From Dehalobacter sp. (GTDB lineage Bacteria > Bacillota > Desulfitobacteriia > Desulfitobacteriales > Syntrophobotulaceae), in contig JAMPIU010000143.1 of NCBI GenBank assembly GCA_023667845.1, positions 312,574 through 376,573 of the forward strand: 64,000 nucleotides of DNA, written 5' to 3'. This document shows positions 40,724 to 49,360 of this stretch, one piece after another. Both the position numbers and the translations under genes were made by a program. The notes below the pieces were generated by a model. The model had not been told where the DNA came from. It ran no database searches and was given only the letters and a program-made list of their open reading frames with translations. Each line of letters opens with the position of its first letter. The stretch's first letter is position 1.

Positions 40724-41989
40724 ATGAAAAAATTTTTAAGTAATATTATTGTTTTTGTAGCAACAGTTATATTCCTCCTAACGTTGGGTTTCAGTTGGAC
40801 TCATACAGATAACGATATCATACCGTTTATGAATCAAGTTTTTCCGGAAGCGCAATCTTTTCAAAAGATTGCGTCTTCCCCTGTTATATACGAAGGGAAA
40901 ACGAAAGATCAAAGTGGTAAAGAAGAAAAAATAGGTTACGTCGTAATCGAGCAAGCTGTTGCTTATGGCGGGCCGATCAAAATGGTCACTGGAATCGACC
41001 TCAAAGGAAAAATTGTCGGGACAGTTATCGCCGCCCATAAGGATACGCCGTCCTTTATTGATAAGGTCATCGACCAGAAATATCTGGAGAGGTTTATAGG
41101 GAAAGATATCACGGACCCTCTGTCGATTGATAAAGATATAGACCGTATATCGGGCGCTACCTTTTCTTCCCGCGGGATAGCCAAAGCGGTTTCCCAGGGC
41201 AGCCATGCCGTAGCCAGGGAGCGATTTGGGCTGGATGTGAAGGATGAAGTTCAACCGTTTAAGTTCGGGTCAAAGGAAATTGCCGTCATCGCTTTGGTCA
41301 TCCTGGCGGTAATTGGCGTCGCATTCAAACAAAGAAAACTGCGCTGGATTGCCCTGATAGGCAGTTTAGTCTTCATTGGCTTTCAATACAACACATCGAT
41401 TTCCCTTGCTAACATTGCCGCACTATTAATGGGGAATTTCCCGTCTATCCGTGAAAACCTGGTTTGGTATATCCTCTTAATCGGAATCCCGGTGATCACC
41501 TTTATCTTAGGAAAAAATGTTTACTGTTTCTGGCTTTGCCCGTTTGGCGCTTTGCAGGAAATCACGGCAAAAGTGGGCGGCGGTAAATTCAAATGCTGCA
41601 ATAAAGCAATCGAAGCCAAAGCGGCTAAAATAAGATATATACTCATCTACCTGGCACTCATAGGCGCATTCCTGACGAAGTCCCCGAGTTTTGCCGGTTA
41701 TGAGCCATTTGCTACTTTATTTGGACGGCAGGGGTTCGGCATCCAATGGCTTATTCTACCGGTCGTGTTTTTTACTTCTTTCTTTATCAGCAGATTCTGG
41801 TGCAGGTTTTTCTGTCCGGGACTCATCATCAATGAGATCATCTTGCGTCCCAGGAAATATATCATGGGGATTTTAGAAAAAGGGATTCTAGAAAAAGGGA
41901 CACTGAAAAAGGTTCCGGGAATTGAAAGAACCCAAGGAATCGAAGGAAGATCTGCAAATGAATTGAATAACATCGAGGTTAAACAATGA
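40724..41989 (+). CDS. rdhC: RdhC of operon 2, behind a four-codon leader
   Basis: A 421-residue homologue of the operon 1 RdhC with SGATFSS, CFWLCPFGALQ and CRFFCPGLI all intact. The ribosome site GGAG is placed for an ATG at 40713 that gives only MKKL and stops; the real start at 40724 overlaps this stop as ATGA. The arrangement seems to result from an 11-base repeat (ATGAAAAAATT) and would make translation depend on re-initiation. Confidence 0.88.
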   Translation: MKKFLSNIIVFVATVIFLLTLGFSWTHTDNDIIPFMNQVFPEAQSFQKIASSPVIYEGKTKDQSGKEEKIGYVVIEQAVAYGGPIKMVTGIDLKGKIVGTVIAAHKDTPSFIDKVIDQKYLERFIGKDITDPLSIDKDIDRISGATFSSRGIAKAVSQGSHAVARERFGLDVKDEVQPFKFGSKEIAVIALVILAVIGVAFKQRKLRWIALIGSLVFIGFQYNTSISLANIAALLMGNFPSIRENLVWYILLIGIPVITFILGKNVYCFWLCPFGALQEITAKVGGGKFKCCNKAIEAKAAKIRYILIYLALIGAFLTKSPSFAGYEPFATLFGRQGFGIQWLILPVVFFTSFFISRFWCRFFCPGLIINEIILRPRKYIMGILEKGILEKGTLKKVPGIERTQGIEGRSANELNNIEVKQ

Positions 41990-42093
41990 AAAGCAAATTA
42001 AGCATGGGGGATTTATTATTTATTGTATTGATATCGGCTGTCGCTATCATGATTATGATAAGTGAATGGCAGGCTTATCATGCTGTTTCTTAA
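41986..42093 (+). CDS. 35-residue membrane microprotein of rdhABC operon 2
   Basis: It overlaps the rdhC stop by four bases. The product begins MKSKLSMGDLL, has the helix FIVLISAVAIMIMI and ends SEWQAYHAVS. Length and pattern equal those of the homologues at 37777 and 46172, with most changes conservative (I/L/V/M). Confidence 0.75.
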   Translation: MKSKLSMGDLLFIVLISAVAIMIMISEWQAYHAVS

Positions 42094-42258
42094 CAAATAT
42101 TTTGACTTATGTTTGTAATAATATGAAACATCGCATATAAGCAATACTCCAAAAAGTAAGTTTATTAATAATATAAAATTCACTATAGCCCTGGCTTTCA
42201 GCCTTGGTTATTTTTTCATTGGCGACTTTTACGGGGGATGGACAGTATCAGCTACCAT

Positions 42259-43047
42259 TTAAGTCGTAATTTTGGCCTGATGGTTTTTTAGCCGTTGCAA
42301 ATCTTTAATAAAATAATAGCCGTTTGTTTGCTCGATTAAATTCATTTCTTTTAATTTATTGATCACCTTTATGGCCGTACCTCTATTGACACCCAGCATG
42401 TCACTAATAAACTGCTGACTGATTTTAATATTCAGCTTTATTTTATTTTCTATTTCTATTCCAAAATTATCGGCAAATGTTAATAATAGGCGGCATAGTC
42501 TCCATTCTGAGTCATGAGCCAGCAGTTCAGTGAAAAAATAACCACTTGCTAAAAATTTGCAGGTAATCGATCGTAACATTAATAGCGTTACATCAAAGTC
42601 GGTTTGTAACAAATTCAAAAAGTTTTCTTTCTTAAAAAAAAGTAAATGCGAAGGCTCCATGGTTTTGAAATAACCATCACTAGGAATACTGAAAATTGCG
42701 TTGGCTTCCAAAAAGATACTTCCCTTGTCTATAAGGCCACATACATATTCATCACCATTTGTAGAGTATACACAAGATTTAACCAGTCCATCTTTTAGAT
42801 AATAAAATCCATCGGGGACATCTCCGGCAGAAACAAGTATCTTATTTCTGGCAAAGAAAACTTCTTCTCCTACGTCCAATAATTTTTGAGAGATATTAGA
42901 AAGTTTGATGATTTGTGTAAAATTATCTTTTCTAATTTCTTTCATAAATGGCACACTCACCTTCGATAGATTTTCCTGAAATTCATCTAGGGTATAAAGC
43001 ATCATAATTTCGTTGTTAGAGGATATTTCTTTAATATGATCCTGCAA
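42259..43047 (-). CDS. CprK-like regulator, divergent subgroup, for the third rdhABC operon
   Basis: Up to 262 residues, longer than its relatives at the N-terminus. The core (ARNKILVSAGDVPDGFYYLKDG; HTH ISQQFISDMLGVNRGTAIKV) belongs to the same subgroup as 33930 and 38232. An internal start at MKEIRKDNF (34 residues in), behind AGGTGAG, would give the usual length of about 228. It is transcribed divergently from the third rdhA. Confidence 0.82.
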   Translation of the reverse strand: MQDHIKEISSNNEIMMLYTLDEFQENLSKVSVPFMKEIRKDNFTQIIKLSNISQKLLDVGEEVFFARNKILVSAGDVPDGFYYLKDGLVKSCVYSTNGDEYVCGLIDKGSIFLEANAIFSIPSDGYFKTMEPSHLLFFKKENFLNLLQTDFDVTLLMLRSITCKFLASGYFFTELLAHDSEWRLCRLLLTFADNFGIEIENKIKLNIKISQQFISDMLGVNRGTAIKVINKLKEMNLIEQTNGYYFIKDLQRLKNHQAKITT

Positions 43048-43196
43048 TATTGTTTTGACAATATTTAGTGTACACCAATTTTTTGTCAGAGACCAGCCTA
43101 ATTTTTTTTATTACGCTTGATTCTCCCTTTTAATATTAAAACAACTAATTCTATTTTGTCCTAAAATTTAATTAATGTTGTATAGTGAACATCTGT

Positions 43197-43240
43197 TGAA
43201 TAGAGATCTATTCATTATATTTTATTTTATCTATGATATT
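43197..43240 (+). promoter_or_regulatory. Operator-promoter candidate of the third rdhABC operon
   Basis: TGAATAGA-GA-TCTATTCA (43197-43214) is a perfect 8-2-8 inverted repeat centred 29.5 bases before GATATT (43235-43240). Spacing matches the other rdh promoters although the half-site differs. Confidence 0.6.
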
Positions 43241-43273
43241 TGTAGTTCAAATATTTTAAGGAGGAGATAAGGT

Positions 43274-44563
43274 ATGATTCCTGAAAATGACAAAGAGAAA
43301 AAAACTCAGAAGAAAAAAACCTTTTCCAAAGAATTTAGCAGACGCGGTTTTTTGAAGACCTCTCTAGGAGTAGGGGTTGGAGCAGCAGGTGCCGCATTGT
43401 TCGGTTCTGAACTGCTGGGAAGTAATAGCATCGCCAATGCACAAGTTGTCGAGCATGATGACATGCCGGTGGAAATCTCCAGTGACTACAAACGGTATAG
43501 CATGGCTTCTCAGGCTCCGATTGGTGCTGTCTCTGCAGAATATGCCGGAAAAAGGTTTGGGACAATACCTCAAGAAGGAGGAGAGGGCTGGGGACAGCTT
43601 GAGTTCGCCTTTGATCATGCCTGCTGGTCGATTGAAGAGGATATCAATAAGGGTCTGGGCGCTCCGGGTTTTCAATCGCAAGGGTTATTTACTTGGGAAG
43701 GTGAAGTAAACCCCAACAAGTACCAATTTGAAAGCCCCGAAGCTGCGAGCGCGATCATCAAAAGAGTAACAAAATTCTGGGGATCATGTAAGGTCGGGAT
43801 TGGCCCTTATGATGAACGGTGGCTCTTTTCTGAAGTTCTCGATCTCGCAACGGGTAAACCTGTTCCAAATAAGTTACCGTTTACGCCTACAAATGTTATT
43901 GTGGCGCTTTTTGAAATGGATTATGACTGCTATCAGACTGCCCCGGCTTTGCCCCAAGGGGCTGCTTCCGGCAATGAATACTCCGATGCGGGTGTTCTCC
44001 TCCATAAGTTGGCTAAATTTATCAGGACATTAGGCTACCAGGCCATACCTTGTTCCAATGATACGGCTTTAAGTATTCCCTTGGCAATTCAGGCCGGCCT
44101 AGGGGAGATCAGCAGAATCGGTATTATGGTCACTAAGGAATATGGGCCGAGAGTGCGGATATATAAATTGTTCACGGATATGCCATTGGCTATTGATAAA
44201 CCGGTTACCTTCGGAGCGATGGAATTCTGCAAAACCTGCATGAAATGTGCTGACGCTTGCCCGTCACAAGCCATATCCCATGATGTAGAACCAAGTTTTA
44301 AAACATCTTCCATAACGAATCCAGGAGTCAAAAAATGGGCTCAAGATGGCGTGAAGTGTATGACCCAATGGTCAAAAGTCGGTACTGACTGCGGTATTTG
44401 TATTAAGGTCTGCCCTTACAACAAACGCCAGGAATGGCATCACGACTTAGTAAGGTTGGGCACAGAAACACCTGCAAAACCCGTTCTGAGGTTCTTTGAC
44501 GATTTGTTCGGTTATGGTAAGATTTCTGTTCCGGATGCAATAAAGGAATTCTGGAATAAATAA
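43274..44563 (+). CDS. rdhA: RdhA of rdhABC operon 3
   Basis: A 429-residue paralogue with signal FSRRGFLKTSLGVGVGAAGA and Fe-S motifs CKTCMKCADACP (from 319) and CGICIKVCPYN (from 373). It is the most diverged of the three rdhABC enzymes: tryptophan in TKFWGSCKVGIGPYDE, and cysteine changes at DHACWSIEED and IPCSNDTALSIP. AGGAGGAG lies eight bases before the ATG. Confidence 0.92.
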   Translation: MIPENDKEKKTQKKKTFSKEFSRRGFLKTSLGVGVGAAGAALFGSELLGSNSIANAQVVEHDDMPVEISSDYKRYSMASQAPIGAVSAEYAGKRFGTIPQEGGEGWGQLEFAFDHACWSIEEDINKGLGAPGFQSQGLFTWEGEVNPNKYQFESPEAASAIIKRVTKFWGSCKVGIGPYDERWLFSEVLDLATGKPVPNKLPFTPTNVIVALFEMDYDCYQTAPALPQGAASGNEYSDAGVLLHKLAKFIRTLGYQAIPCSNDTALSIPLAIQAGLGEISRIGIMVTKEYGPRVRIYKLFTDMPLAIDKPVTFGAMEFCKTCMKCADACPSQAISHDVEPSFKTSSITNPGVKKWAQDGVKCMTQWSKVGTDCGICIKVCPYNKRQEWHHDLVRLGTETPAKPVLRFFDDLFGYGKISVPDAIKEFWNK

Positions 44564-44581
44564 GAAAAGAGGAGAGGTAAT

Positions 44582-44884
44582 ATGATTATTTTCTGGTTAA
44601 TCTTGGGAGCACTCATGGCATCATCCATATGGTTCGTATATATCAAATTCCAGGCTGCAGGAAAAATGTCCTTAGCCCGCTGGATCTTAACGGCAATATC
44701 CGTGATCTGGGGAGCATTTCTCCTGGCTTGGATCGTCTACAGCATTGCCGAAGGTGAGATGCAGGCTGCAGGCATGGGGCTGTTAATCTTCGGAGCGATC
44801 CTTCTTGTCTTAGTTATCGTTACGGTACGGTTAAATTCTTTAATACCCTCCAAAAAGAAAGCTGATAAAGTAGAGGCCGCATAA
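44582..44884 (+). CDS. rdhB: RdhB membrane anchor of operon 3
   Basis: A 100-residue anchor of the EGEMQAAG type. It has drifted more than the other two (TAISVIWGAFLLAWIVYSIAEG, LLVLVIVTVRLNSLIPS) but keeps three hydrophobic helices and the basic tail. Confidence 0.9.
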   Translation: MIIFWLILGALMASSIWFVYIKFQAAGKMSLARWILTAISVIWGAFLLAWIVYSIAEGEMQAAGMGLLIFGAILLVLVIVTVRLNSLIPSKKKADKVEAA

Positions 44885-44918
44885 TTTCAGTCAGGCAGAC
44901 CTTTAACAGGAGCAAGAA

Positions 44919-46175
44919 ATGAAAAACTCAGCAAATAAAATCATTGTGTTTGCAGCAGTTATATTCCTCATAACGTTAGGTTTCAGCTGGACTCATACAG
45001 ATAACGATATCATGCCTTTTATGAATCAAGTTTTTCCGGAAGCGCAATCTTTTCAAAAGATTGCGTCTTCCCCTGTTATATACGAAGGGCAAACAAAAGA
45101 TCAAAACGGCAGCGAAGAAAAAATAGGCTACGTCGTAATCGAGCAAGCGGTTGCTTATGGCGGTCCGATCAAGATGGTTACCGGAATTAACCTGCAAGGA
45201 AAAATTGTCGGGACGGTTATCGCCGCACACAAGGATACACCATCATTTATCGATAATATTCTAGATCAGAAATATTTGGAAAGATTTATCGGAAAAGACA
45301 TCACAGATCCTTTATCCATTAACAAGGATATCGACCGGATATCGGGCGCAACCTTTTCTACAAGGGGGATAGCCAAAGCGGTTTCCCAGGGAAGCCATGC
45401 CGTAGCCAGGAGCGAGTTCGGGCTGAATGTTAAGGATGAAGTGGAACCGTTTAAGTTCGGATCCAAGGAAATTGCCGTCATAGCGTTGGTCATCCTGATG
45501 GTGATTGGCGTGGCATTCAAACAAAAAAAATTACGCTGGCTTGCCCTTTTAGGAAGTTTAGTCATCATTGGTTTCCAATATAATACGCCCATTTCGCTTG
45601 CAAATATTACCGGACTTCTCATGGGGAATTTCCCGTCTATTCGTGAAAACCTCGTTTGGTATATCCTCTTAATCGGCATCCCGGTGATCACCTTTATCTT
45701 AGGAAAGAATGTTTACTGTTTCTGGCTTTGCCCGTTTGGTGCTTTGCAGGAAATCACGGCCAAAGTAGGCGGCGGCAAATTCAAATGCTGCAATAAAGCA
45801 GTCGAAGCCAAAGCGGCTAAAATAAGATATGTACTCATCTACCTGGCACTCATAGGCGCATTCCTGACAAAATCACCGAGTTTTGCCGGCTACGAACCTT
45901 TTGCTACTTTGTTTGGCCGGCAGGGGTTCGGCATTCAGTGGCTTATCTTGCCGGTCGTGATTTTTAGTTCCTTCTTTATCAGCAGATTCTGGTGCAGGTT
46001 TTTCTGTCCGGGCTTGATACTCAATGAGATCATTTTGCGCCCTAGGAGATATATTATGGGGATTTTAGAAAAAGCCAAATTGAAAAAAGTTCGGGGAAGT
46101 AAAGGAATCAAAGGAATCGAAGCAATTGAAGTAAGATCTGCAAATGAATTGGATAACATCGAGGTAAAAGAATGA
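44919..46175 (+). CDS. rdhC: RdhC of operon 3
   Basis: A 418-residue protein with FMN motif SGATFSTRG and both CxxxCP motifs. It has a one-residue shorter N-terminal helix than operon 1 and replaces Lys by Asn at SFIDNILDQ. The long block from FPEAQSFQKI to SSPVIYEG is conserved at the DNA level among the three copies. A short in-frame tail ends VRSANELDNIEVKE. Confidence 0.9.
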   Translation: MKNSANKIIVFAAVIFLITLGFSWTHTDNDIMPFMNQVFPEAQSFQKIASSPVIYEGQTKDQNGSEEKIGYVVIEQAVAYGGPIKMVTGINLQGKIVGTVIAAHKDTPSFIDNILDQKYLERFIGKDITDPLSINKDIDRISGATFSTRGIAKAVSQGSHAVARSEFGLNVKDEVEPFKFGSKEIAVIALVILMVIGVAFKQKKLRWLALLGSLVIIGFQYNTPISLANITGLLMGNFPSIRENLVWYILLIGIPVITFILGKNVYCFWLCPFGALQEITAKVGGGKFKCCNKAVEAKAAKIRYVLIYLALIGAFLTKSPSFAGYEPFATLFGRQGFGIQWLILPVVIFSSFFISRFWCRFFCPGLILNEIILRPRRYIMGILEKAKLKKVRGSKGIKGIEAIEVRSANELDNIEVKE

Positions 46176-46279
46176 AAAGCAAATTAAGCATGGAGGATTT
46201 ATTATTTATCTTATTGACTTTGGCTGTCGCCATCATGATTGTAATAAGTGAAGTTCAGTCTCACCATGTTATTTCTTAA
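46172..46279 (+). CDS. 35-residue membrane microprotein of rdhABC operon 3
   Basis: A four-base ATGA overlap with rdhC. The protein begins MKSKLSMEDLL, has FILLTLAVAIMIVI as its helix and ends SEVQSHHVIS. The tryptophan of the other two copies is replaced by valine, so the C-terminal tail is the least conserved part. Confidence 0.75.
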   Translation: MKSKLSMEDLLFILLTLAVAIMIVISEVQSHHVIS

Positions 46280-46313
46280 TAAATATTTAGATTCTTCGCC
46301 CCGTCTACACACG

Positions 46314-46332
46314 GATCCGCTAAAAGCGGATC
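46314..46332. terminator. Short GC-rich hairpin
   Basis: GATCCGCT-aaa-AGCGGATC is a perfect eight-base stem just after the third microprotein gene. Confidence 0.5.
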
Positions 46333-46353
46333 AATCACGTTAGCCATAGCCAC

Positions 46354-46396
46354 AAAAGAACTGGTGACAGTTTGATAGACTGTCACCAGTTCTTTT
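46354..46396. terminator. Bidirectional terminator between converging rdh operons
   Basis: AAAAGAACTGGTGACAGT and its exact inverse flank a seven-base loop; the 18-base stem ends in T runs on both strands. It separates rdhABC operon 3 from the minus-strand rdhBA. Confidence 0.92.
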
Positions 46397-46475
46397 AGAA
46401 GATAAAGTCCTCAAAAATTACGCCTTAAAATCGTTCCGATTAACTGGATACGTTGAGAATTGCTTCACGTCATAC

Positions 46476-47921
46476 TTATAAAGCTCCGGAAGCTCCGTGA
46501 GTTCCGTGAGTTCCGTGAGTTGCAGCAGGTGCAGCAGAGTTAATGCGTTTGAGAGTTGCTTCAACGTCATACTTATAAAGTTCCGGATACTCCAGCCACC
46601 ACTTATATTTCTCAATCTGTTCCGTGCCGTATCCGAACATATCATCGATACCTTTAAGCAATTTTGAAGCATTCTCTCCTTTACTGCCAATCCACAAGCC
46701 AGCTTCATGGAACCAAGAATCTTCTTTGGAGTTCCAAGGACATACTTTCACACATCTTCCGCAGCTGACGCCTTCATCGTTAGCAGCGCGGAATACCGTA
46801 CACTTCTTAGAATCAGTATTCCAACGGAGATAACCATTGTGCGGTACAGGGTCATCATCAAAGCTAATAGCTTGAGAAGGACAGTTATCCGCACACTTTT
46901 TACATACTCTGCAGAAATCCTGCAGACCAAAATCAATCGGTTTATCCGTTGCCAAAGGCAAATCCGTTGTAACTGCTGAAGTTTTATGACGGAAACCAAT
47001 ACGAGGATGAAGAGCAGTATCAACTGTCCTGGTAAGTTCACCCATTCCGCAGGCAATCAGACAAGGTGGAATAAGAACCTCGTAATTCCCAAAATGATGG
47101 GCCCTGGCATGATAACCCAACTGACGAATATAACTTGCCATGATGATTGCCGCATTGGCAGCGGCATGGTAACACCGATTCGATTGGGTGACACCCATGG
47201 CGTCATATCCTGTTGAACCCAACCAAGTTTCCAAATGCATCTCTACAGCCATACAAATAACGTAAGGCATTTTATCTGTGATAGGCACCTTTCCAAATGG
47301 TGTATTGATGGGAACAGCTTGCATGAGATATGCGGCTAAGGGCGGTTCCATGTTACTTTCGTAATAAGCAAAATCAGGCATATTGCCGATACCTACTTCG
47401 TCTGCTCGAAGGTAATAGGCGAAATCTTTAATATGCTGGGACATCTGTTCAGGGTCTGGTATAGGCAATTTATGCGGATTTGGCTCTCCTGTAAGCATAG
47501 ATATACCTGAGACTGCTCCAATAGCACTTGCAAACGGTAATGCCATAGGATGTCTAAACAGTGTAGTAAAAAGTCCGGCCCTTGCTTTATCACCCAATTC
47601 TCCTGATACAGCCAGGGCAAATCCGGCATCTTTCTCATTGGTTTGCTTCACTTTTCCAACAATCTTGGTTGTCCCCAGCCATTGATCGTTATTTTCGACA
47701 TAACGGACGGATGCACCGCCATAATTCGCTTTAGGACGCAATTTTGACCATTGTCCTTTGGTGGTCTGATAGTCCAAACTAGGTGATGCTACCGCTGCGT
47801 TGGCGATCTTGGCGGGTGCCGCAATCGCACCCATGACGCCCATTGCAGTGGCTGCTACCCCGGTTTTCAGAAAACCACGGCGGCTTATTCCTTTTTCTTT
47901 ATTTTCTGAATTTACGGACAT
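46476..47921 (-). CDS. rdhA: RdhA, CprA-like, with an altered repetitive C-terminus
   Basis: A 481-residue Tat-exported enzyme (ISRRGFLKTGVAATAMG) with Fe-S motifs [12 protein letters not shown] (from 337) and CGRCVKVCPWN. After the normal end (KWWLEYPELYKYDVEATL) it carries an extra tail with THGTHGTHGASGAL. The tail comes from a partial duplication of the terminal codons read in another frame. ATG 47921 follows AGAGGAGG; the extension to 47954 overlaps rdhB. Confidence 0.9.
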   Translation of the reverse strand: MSVNSENKEKGISRRGFLKTGVAATAMGVMGAIAAPAKIANAAVASPSLDYQTTKGQWSKLRPKANYGGASVRYVENNDQWLGTTKIVGKVKQTNEKDAGFALAVSGELGDKARAGLFTTLFRHPMALPFASAIGAVSGISMLTGEPNPHKLPIPDPEQMSQHIKDFAYYLRADEVGIGNMPDFAYYESNMEPPLAAYLMQAVPINTPFGKVPITDKMPYVICMAVEMHLETWLGSTGYDAMGVTQSNRCYHAAANAAIIMASYIRQLGYHARAHHFGNYEVLIPPCLIACGMGELTRTVDTALHPRIGFRHKTSAVTTDLPLATDKPIDFGLQDFCRVCKKCADNCPSQAISFDDDPVPHNGYLRWNTDSKKCTVFRAANDEGVSCGRCVKVCPWNSKEDSWFHEAGLWIGSKGENASKLLKGIDDMFGYGTEQIEKYKWWLEYPELYKYDVEATLKRINSAAPAATHGTHGTHGASGAL

Positions 47922-47934
47922 TAATTTTCCTCCT

Positions 47935-48243
47935 CTAAGCCTCGATTGATTCATTGACCTTTTTATTGATACGGATAAACCCTAAGAAGCGCGCCAGCAC
48001 TATTGCCATTATGATCGAAATGCCTCCGAATAGGAAAATTGCCGTGCTGGATGCCTTAACGTGTCCTACGCTAGCATTAATGTAAACAAAGGAAATCCCC
48101 ATCCAAGTAACGGCATACCAAATAACATATAAGGACCAGTTCAGTACCGTTTTCCACATTAGATCCTTTTGGGCGCGAGGTCTAATCCAAAGTATCCCCG
48201 CTAAAAATAACACACCGGCAAGAAAAATTAAGAATGTACTCAT
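47935..48243 (-). CDS. rdhB: RdhB membrane anchor
   Basis: A 102-residue CprB-type anchor: three helices, the motif SVGHVKASSTAIFLFGG, and an N-terminal MSTFLIFLAGVLF. It precedes its rdhA by 13 bases; AGGAGGTG lies before the start. Confidence 0.92.
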   Translation of the reverse strand: MSTFLIFLAGVLFLAGILWIRPRAQKDLMWKTVLNWSLYVIWYAVTWMGISFVYINASVGHVKASSTAIFLFGGISIIMAIVLARFLGFIRINKKVNESIEA

Positions 48244-48266
48244 AAATCCACCTCCTTTTAGATATA

Positions 48267-48310
48267 AGTCTACTGATTTATCCGGTGGGAATGTTAATTT
48301 AAATTAACAT
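48267..48310 (-). promoter_or_regulatory. CprK box (classical dehalobox) and -10 of the minus-strand rdhBA
   Basis: TTAAT-TTAA-ATTAA (48294-48307) is a perfect match to the classical CprK dyad and sits in a 20-base palindrome (48291-48310). TAGACT at 48272-48267 is the likely -10, 28.5 bases from the box centre. Confidence 0.8.
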
Positions 48311-48336
48311 TGCTAATATTTTTCAGGCCTGTGCAC

Positions 48337-48364
48337 ATAAAAAAAATCTCCCGGATTTCTCCGG
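48337..48364 (-). terminator. Terminator of the minus-strand cprK
   Basis: On the minus strand CCGGA-GAAA-TCCGG is followed by GAGA and eight T. Confidence 0.6.
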
Positions 48365-48525
48365 AAGCACTATCCTGAACTGTTGTAATATAGGATTTGG
48401 TAACTGCCTGATTGATGAGATCTACCTCTTTCATCATCTGACTAGTCTTAATAATACTTTTGGTCTGACCTACGACACCCTTCAAAATTGGTTGTTGCAA
48501 GAATATATTATAAGCCTTGTTTTTT

Positions 48526-49221
48526 CTAAAAAAGATGTTTCTCAAATGTTAGCTCTTTTAATCTATCTAAATCATGGATAATGATTTTGCCTTTCTTTTT
48601 CTCAATAATCTTTTGCTTTTCCAAATATCCTAATACTTTGGATATCGTGACATGATGGACTCCTGAGATTTCAGAAATAGTTCTCTGAGACAATTCGAGA
48701 CGGATTTCATATGAATTTCCTACGGGTATTCCGTTGGAAATGCATAGACCGTAAATCAGTCTTACTATCCTGATCGTCGGATTGTATAATTCCATTTCAA
48801 CTGTTTGCATCATATAATAAAGGCTTTTAGAAAAAGTGTTCTTTAAGATTTCAAAAAATATATCATCATCTATTTGAAATATTACTTTGAGCTGCGCCTC
48901 CGTGAAAAAACATACGCTGCATTTTTCTATAGTAGTTATATAGGAATTATCATGTTTCATCGGAAAGAGCTTGCACAGGATTCCATTTTTGCCGCAAAAA
49001 TAATGCAATATTTCCCTGCCGTCCTCTGTTACCATTTTGTTTTGGACTTTTCCTGAAAGCACATAGATTAGCATCGGCTCCCTATCCCCTGGTAAAGTAA
49101 TAGCGCTCCCTTTTGCATAGGATTTCACAATTCCTAGATGGGTAAATTTTTGCAGTCTCTCGACAGGGTAAAATGTGTCAGGAATGGTTCTTGACACCTC
49201 ATCAGAAAAATCGTATTTCAT
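48526..49221 (-). CDS. cprK: CprK-type regulator
   Basis: A 231-residue activator directly upstream of, and on the same strand as, the minus-strand rdhBA. N-terminus SRTIPDTFYPVERLQKF; effector helix FSKSLYYMMQTVEMELYNP keeps the ligand-contact lysine; HTH ISEISGVHHVTISKVL is closest of all to Desulfitobacterium CprK. The ATG homologous to that at 52057 is chosen; an ATG seven codons earlier is possible. Confidence 0.9.
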   Translation of the reverse strand: MKYDFSDEVSRTIPDTFYPVERLQKFTHLGIVKSYAKGSAITLPGDREPMLIYVLSGKVQNKMVTEDGREILHYFCGKNGILCKLFPMKHDNSYITTIEKCSVCFFTEAQLKVIFQIDDDIFFEILKNTFSKSLYYMMQTVEMELYNPTIRIVRLIYGLCISNGIPVGNSYEIRLELSQRTISEISGVHHVTISKVLGYLEKQKIIEKKKGKIIIHDLDRLKELTFEKHLF

Positions 49222-49360
49222 ACCTTCTTCGCCCCTTCCCATATATACCTCTAGTAATTTACTTTATGGTCATTTAAATGATAAAGGTTTTTAGTTTAGT
49301 TTATACTAGATTTCAAATTATACCATATCGATTTAACCTTTCAATTTCCCCTTAATATTT

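Noticed and set aside
46490-46520. Short tandem 9-base repeats, considered as a CRISPR-like array
   Set aside because: Units are contiguous with no spacers and lie in the coding end of rdhA; they are slippage repeats.
48294-48545. 83-codon minus-strand frame between cprK and rdhB
   Set aside because: It overlaps the cprK end, a terminator and the CprK box of the rdhB promoter, so it is unlikely to be translated.
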